In this document: positions 7,189 through 9,744 of the stretch, one piece after another | Layout of the letters: each line of letters starts with the position of its first letter | How positions within the stretch are numbered: the stretch's first letter is position 1 | NCBI GenBank assembly: GCA_937921835.1 | Contig: CAKZVG010000501.1 | Location: forward strand, 1 to 9,744 | Source: an uncultured Bryobacteraceae bacterium | GTDB taxonomy: Bacteria; Acidobacteriota; Terriglobia; Bryobacterales; Bryobacteraceae | DNA length: 9,744 nt | Direction: 5' to 3' | Notes under the pieces: model-generated | Databases searched by the model: none | Seen by the model: the letters and a program-made list of their open reading frames with translations, nothing else | What the model was told of the DNA's origin: nothing | Position numbers and translations under genes: made by a program

Positions 7189-7958
7189 AGCGAGTCCTCA
7201 CCACGCTCGTTCTGGTGCCGGTGGTGACCTACGCCGTGGTGTGGGCGCCGCGCTGGCTGTTTCTGACGGTTCTGGCGGCCATCGCGGTGATGTGTTTTCG
7301 CGAGTTCGTGAACCTCGCCGCCGCGCACCGGCTGCGCGTGCCACTGCCGGTGGGTCTGGCGGCCGGCGGCGTGGTCCTGCTGGCGCCGCGCACGGACGCC
7401 CTGTTTTTCGCTCTGCTGGCGATGATCGCGCTGGCGCTGATCCTTTCTCGCGACGACCTGGCGGCGGGTCTGCCCGAAGCCGGGGCGCTGCTGCTCGGGG
7501 TGGCCTACGTCTTCGGATGCTGGCGCGCCGCGGCGGCGCTGCGGGAGATCCATCCTTACTGGCTGCTGTTCGGACTGGCGATCAACTGGGTGGGTGACAT
7601 CTCGGCCTTCTACGCCGGCCGCGCGCTTGGACGTCACAAGCTGGCTTCGCGCGTGAGCCCGAATAAGTCCTGGGAAGGCTCGGCCGCCTCCCTCGCCGCC
7701 TCGGTGGTTTTCGGAGCGGTTTTCGTTTCGCGCCTGCTGCCCGAAATTGCGCCCTGGGCGGGCGCGGCGCTGGCCGCCGCCGGGAACGTGGCCGGACAGT
7801 TCGGAGACCTTTGCGAGTCGGCCATCAAGCGCGGCGCCGGAATGAAGGACAGCGGCTCGCTGCTGCCGGGCCACGGCGGATGGCTGGACCGCGTGGACAG
7901 CACCCTGTTCTCGCTGCCGGTTCTGCTGATGATCCTGTCCCGGCCCTGGGAGGCGTAA
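7185..7958 (+). CDS. cdsA: Phosphatidate cytidylyltransferase (CDP-diacylglycerol synthase)
   Basis: Seen: 257 residues, very hydrophobic, with about seven membrane helices. The CTP-transferase signature is complete at 212-238: SAIKRGAGMKDSGSLLPGHG (212-231) followed by GWLDRVD (232-238), with Lys221, Asp222, His230, Asp235, Arg236 and Asp238. INWVGDISAFYAGR (133-146) and VSPNKSWEGS (157-166) are also typical. Role (family knowledge): transfers CMP from CTP to phosphatidic acid, making CDP-diacylglycerol, the precursor of all common bacterial phospholipids; inner-membrane enzyme using divalent metal. The ATG at 7185 overlaps the uppS stop as ATGA. The ribosome site is weak, in line with coupled translation. 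The neighbours dxr and rseP that often follow are replaced by a barrel protein gene. A hairpin begins directly after the TAA. Confidence 0.95.
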   Translation: MKRVLTTLVLVPVVTYAVVWAPRWLFLTVLAAIAVMCFREFVNLAAAHRLRVPLPVGLAAGGVVLLAPRTDALFFALLAMIALALILSRDDLAAGLPEAGALLLGVAYVFGCWRAAAALREIHPYWLLFGLAINWVGDISAFYAGRALGRHKLASRVSPNKSWEGSAASLAASVVFGAVFVSRLLPEIAPWAGAALAAAGNVAGQFGDLCESAIKRGAGMKDSGSLLPGHGGWLDRVDSTLFSLPVLLMILSRPWEA

Positions 7959-7980
7959 CGGGCTTGCGCGCGTGGGCCCG
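7959..7980 (+). terminator. Hairpin directly after cdsA, possible weak terminator
   Basis: CGGGC (7959-7963) pairs with GCCCG (7976-7980). As RNA the stem continues inward through three wobble pairs and one C-G pair to a four-base loop (7968-7971). It starts on the base after the cdsA stop codon. No T run follows immediately; the nearest is TTTT at 7997-8000. It may slow or end uppS-cdsA transcription, but a true intrinsic terminator is doubtful. Confidence 0.3.
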
Positions 7981-7994
7981 GCACGGCTTATCAT
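7964..7994 (+). promoter_or_regulatory. Possible promoter for the barrel-protein gene
   Basis: TATCAT (7989-7994) matches the -10 consensus in five of six places and lies in a locally AT-rich patch 60 bases before the proposed start. A poor -35 candidate, TTGCGC (7964-7969), is 19 bases upstream. It overlaps the hairpin after cdsA. The position fits a gene transcribed apart from cdsA, but the evidence is thin. Confidence 0.3.
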
Positions 7995-8042
7995 GATTTT
8001 AGCCCTTCAATTTGGAGCTTGGCCTCCGTTGACGCTCTGTGT

Positions 8043-8051
8043 GAGGTGATC
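8043..8051 (+). promoter_or_regulatory. Strong ribosome binding site that fixes a TTG start
   Basis: GAGGTGATC matches nine consecutive bases of the sequence complementary to the usual 3' end of 16S rRNA. Its GAGGTG core ends six bases before the TTG at 8055. The upstream in-frame alternatives are worse: TTG at 8019 has GGAG only one base away, and GTG at 8046 lies inside this site. Starting at 8055 also gives a normal signal peptide. Confidence 0.7.
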
Positions 8052-8054
8052 GCC

Positions 8055-8828
8055 TTGAGCCGTACACTGCGACTTCTTTGTTCCTTGACCGCCGCCGCGG
8101 CCGCCGCCGCCGGGCAGGACCAGCCGCCCCCCTCCGGCGCCGACTACATCGAAGAGCCGGTCTATGTGCGGCGCTTCTCCATTGGCGTCACGCTGAGCGT
8201 TCCGGTGCAGAACCAGATCGCGGGCGAAAAGGTCACCCAGCTTGTTTCCACCGCGCCGCGGCTGGAGGTGGTGTCCGACAACAAGCCCAAAGGAAGATCG
8301 ACGGGCTACGGCTTGATGGCGCAGGTCGTGCTGACGCCGCGCTTCGCGCTGGTGGCGAATCCGTTGATCCGGAAGATGCAGTACAACTCCTTCACCGTGC
8401 TCTACGAAGGCGTCGACAACCCGAATACGCCAGTGGATGAGCGGCGCGGAACCAACATCGAAGAGGATTCCCGCGCGCGGCTGATCGACGTGCCCGTCCT
8501 GGTGCGCTTTTTTGGCAAGGACCGCTATGAGGAAGGGCACCGCTGGTTCGCGCAACTCGGTCCCAACGTGCAACTGGCGCGCAAGGTAAAGAGCTCCCGC
8601 GAAACACTGCACCCCAACCAGACGAAGTCCTTTGACGATTCTCCGGTTTCCTACCGCAAGCGGGCGCTGGGCGGAACGGCTGGCTTTGGCGCGCGTTTCA
8701 TGGATGAGTTCGGGATCTCGGTCGTTCCGGAGGTGCGCTACACGCGCTGGTTCAGCACCACCTTCGGTTCGGTCTCGGGGCGTTCGCGAAGGAACCAGAT
8801 CGAGTTCCTGGTGTCGCTGGCGTTTTAG
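8055..8828 (+). CDS. Probable outer-membrane beta-barrel protein (PorT/OMP_b-brl type)
   Basis: Seen: 257 residues from a TTG start. The N-terminus MSRTLRLLCSL, then seven alanines and QDQ, is a plausible signal peptide cut near residue 19-20; Cys9 is not in a lipobox. The rest alternates polar and non-polar residues as in membrane strands: RRFSIGVTLSVPV (39-51), GYGLMAQVVLTPRFALVANP (84-103), ARLIDVPVLVRFF (141-153), HRWFAQLGPNVQLA (162-175), ALGGTAGFGARF (204-215), ISVVPEVRYTRWF (221-233) and a last strand NQIEFLVSLAF ending in Phe257, the usual C-terminal signal for outer-membrane assembly. The LIDVPVLVRFF block resembles barrel proteins of the PorT-like group. Function is not evident; these are often small porins or structural barrels. 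The alanine tract is coded by a simple GCC repeat (8091-8111). The stop overlaps the stop of the convergent minus-strand gene by four bases. Confidence 0.7.
   Translation: MSRTLRLLCSLTAAAAAAAGQDQPPPSGADYIEEPVYVRRFSIGVTLSVPVQNQIAGEKVTQLVSTAPRLEVVSDNKPKGRSTGYGLMAQVVLTPRFALVANPLIRKMQYNSFTVLYEGVDNPNTPVDERRGTNIEEDSRARLIDVPVLVRFFGKDRYEEGHRWFAQLGPNVQLARKVKSSRETLHPNQTKSFDDSPVSYRKRALGGTAGFGARFMDEFGISVVPEVRYTRWFSTTFGSVSGRSRRNQIEFLVSLAF
8091..8111 (+). repeat. GCC trinucleotide tract coding seven alanines in a signal peptide
   Basis: Six GCC codons and one GCG lie in a row in the hydrophobic core of the barrel protein's signal peptide. Gain or loss of a unit would keep the frame and only change the length of the hydrophobic core. 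Confidence 0.6.
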
Positions 8829-9271
8829 CTCTGGTCCGCGGCGGGCAGGGCGGCGAAGCGGTCCAGCGCCGCGGCCAACTCGCCGGGCGCAAGCCCGCCA
8901 GCGTCGAAGCGGCGCACCGCGACCGCGAAGCGCCCCGCCGGGAACAGCGCCGGGGCCTCCAGGAACAGGCGCTCCGGCAGAGCCGCTTCCAGAGCGTCCA
9001 ATGCGGCTGGCCGGGCCAGCAGCGCCAGACTCCCGGCGCTCCAGCGGAATCCAGCCTTCCACATGCCGGGGTATCCGCGCCGGAGTTGCCTCCAGAGTTC
9101 GGCCACCAGGGCGTCACCCATCCCATAGCCGTAGTGATCGAGGATCAGATGGAAGCGCCGGATAGCGAAACACAATACCCCGCAGCCGCCGGATGAATGG
9201 AGCAATTGCTCCGCTTCGGCGCGTCCGCCGAGGCGCTCCGCGAGCGGCTGAAGCTGGGCGGCTGCCGGCAT
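8825..9271 (-). CDS. Small stand-alone protein resembling a catalytically dead GGDEF domain
   Basis: Seen: 148 residues. LQPLAERLGGRAEAEQLL (7-24) matches in place the DPLTGLPNRRAFEERL helix that opens GGDEF domains. Strand VLCFAIRRF (32-40) matches the LLLIDLDRF strand. HLILDHYGYGMGDALVAEL (41-59) matches KxINDxYGHxxGDxxL, with Asp45, Gly48, Gly52 and Asp53 kept. FRWSAGSLALL (75-85) falls where RWGGDEFxxLL is expected. The two metal-binding aspartates of the first strand are Ala36 and Arg38, and GGDEF itself reads SAGSL (78-82), so it cannot make c-di-GMP. Inference: a degenerate GGDEF domain acting by binding, or a GGDEF relic. No sensor domain, signal peptide or membrane helix. A TAA directly precedes the ATG at 9271-9269, so no N-terminal extension exists in this frame. 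No clear ribosome site is seen. A small hairpin (9306-9310 with 9316-9320) lies upstream. The start is uncertain. Confidence 0.55.
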   Translation of the reverse strand: MPAAAQLQPLAERLGGRAEAEQLLHSSGGCGVLCFAIRRFHLILDHYGYGMGDALVAELWRQLRRGYPGMWKAGFRWSAGSLALLARPAALDALEAALPERLFLEAPALFPAGRFAVAVRRFDAGGLAPGELAAALDRFAALPAADQS

Positions 9272-9302
9272 TTAAGGCAGTAATCGCCCGTGGCTCGGGA
9301 GG

Positions 9303-9323
9303 CCGCCAGAACCCATCTGGAGG
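9303..9323 (-). repeat. Small hairpin between the tail-anchored gene and the GGDEF-like gene
   Basis: CCAGA (9306-9310) and TCTGG (9316-9320) form a 5-bp stem with loop ACCCA. After one mismatch the pairs 9303/9323 and 9304/9322 extend it. It lies in the 114-bp gap, about 32 bases before the downstream ATG. No T run follows on the minus strand. It could be a weak attenuator or chance. Confidence 0.25.
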
Positions 9324-9385
9324 GGGATGCGCAGCTAAAGCGTGGGGAGAAGGAAGGCGAAGACGCGATGCTGCCCGGGCGGGCA

Positions 9386-9724
9386 TCAGCGGAACGTTGC
9401 CAGCAGCCAGACCGCGACCGCGGCAGCGGCGGGCAGCAGAACGATCCCCCAGCGCCGCAGGAAGCCGTCGCCGGGAAGATCCGCCTTGCGGCGCTTGGCG
9501 AGAGTCCCTGCGGCGGCGACGTTGCCCTTCCGGTTCAGCGACTTCAGGATCTCCTCCCGGCCCCGGCGGTCGGCGATCAGGATGGTGCCCGAGTTGCGGC
9601 TGGCGGTGGTTTCCTCGAGCCGGCGGCGCAGCGGTTTGGGCACCTGCTCGAGCGACCGGTAGACTTCCGTCCGGCCTCCCACCGAGATCAGAATCGTCGA
9701 AGTTCTAACGGTTTTCGGCTCCAT
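9386..9724 (-). CDS. Uncharacterised small protein with C-terminal membrane anchor
   Basis: I do not recognise a named family. Seen: 112 residues. The N-terminal part alternates strand-like and helical pieces: TSTILISVGGRTEVYRSLEQ (8-27), where a strand is followed by YRSLEQVPKPLRRRLEE. This resembles short acidobacterial and proteobacterial hypothetical proteins with a 'YxSLDELPxxxRxxYE' pattern. SGTILIADRRGREEILKSL (45-63) is a second strand-helix unit. A basic stretch follows (65-91, several Lys/Arg), then one hydrophobic segment, about 92-110, ending at the last residues LLATFR. Positive charges before the helix suggest a cytoplasmic N-terminal domain held by a tail anchor in the inner membrane. 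The ATG at 9724-9722 has no good ribosome site, and the frame is open to the window edge, so the true start may lie further upstream. Same strand as the GGDEF-like gene, 114 bp away. Confidence 0.6.
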   Translation of the reverse strand: MEPKTVRTSTILISVGGRTEVYRSLEQVPKPLRRRLEETTASRNSGTILIADRRGREEILKSLNRKGNVAAAGTLAKRRKADLPGDGFLRRWGIVLLPAAAAVAVWLLATFR

Positions 9725-9744
9725 GGCCCGGGCTACCCCGTCCT

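Noticed and set aside
8055..8828. Lipoprotein signal in the barrel protein (Cys9)
   Set aside because: The residue before Cys9 is Leu, not the small residue a lipobox needs, and the hydrophobic core continues after it.
8007..9062. Minus-strand open frame of 351 codons opposite the barrel gene
   Set aside because: No recognisable domain; it is antisense to a protein with a signal peptide, strand pattern and C-terminal Phe, and overlaps the GGDEF-like gene in another frame.
9271..9316. 14-codon upstream frame ending in TAA directly before the GGDEF-like ATG
   Set aside because: It lacks a ribosome site, and short open frames of this size are expected by chance. A further in-frame TAG just upstream argues against a broken longer N-terminus.

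Overview
The window is GC-rich, bacterial and densely coded, with no RNA gene, mobile element or CRISPR array that I can see. A secreted protein shaped like an outer-membrane beta-barrel (C-terminal Phe) and a periplasm-type BON protein point to a Gram-negative host. Strong Shine-Dalgarno sites and ATGA-coupled genes are frequent. Overall style is compatible with an acidobacterium of the Solibacter/Bryobacter kind, but that is an impression, not proven by any single gene.

Layout. Positions 1-3554 (minus strand) hold the first four genes of an Mrp-type multisubunit Na+/H+ antiporter, mrpA-mrpB-mrpC-mrpD. Every junction is an ATGA overlap, and mrpD runs off the left edge, so mrpE, F and G would lie outside. 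Positions 3555-3999 are a gene-free divergent region with the mrp leader on one side and a possible promoter for a plus-strand BON-domain secreted protein (4000-4482) on the other. Next comes a FAD_binding_2 flavoprotein of unknown substrate (4590-6125), then a 241-bp gap holding a strong imperfect hairpin (6203-6237). uppS and cdsA follow, overlapping by ATGA (6367-7958): one makes the undecaprenyl carrier lipid for cell-wall synthesis, the other makes CDP-diacylglycerol for phospholipids. A probable outer-membrane barrel protein (8055-8828) follows. It converges, stop codon on stop codon, with two minus-strand genes: a small stand-alone protein that looks like a GGDEF domain with all its active-site residues lost (8825-9271), and a 112-residue protein with one C-terminal membrane helix (9386-9724).

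Most genes concern the envelope: ion antiport, periplasm/outer membrane, carrier lipid and phospholipid. The least ordinary part is the right end, where the degenerate GGDEF-like protein and the tail-anchored protein lie together. I did not find a clear new multi-gene system, and the rest is recognisable housekeeping or accessory envelope biology.
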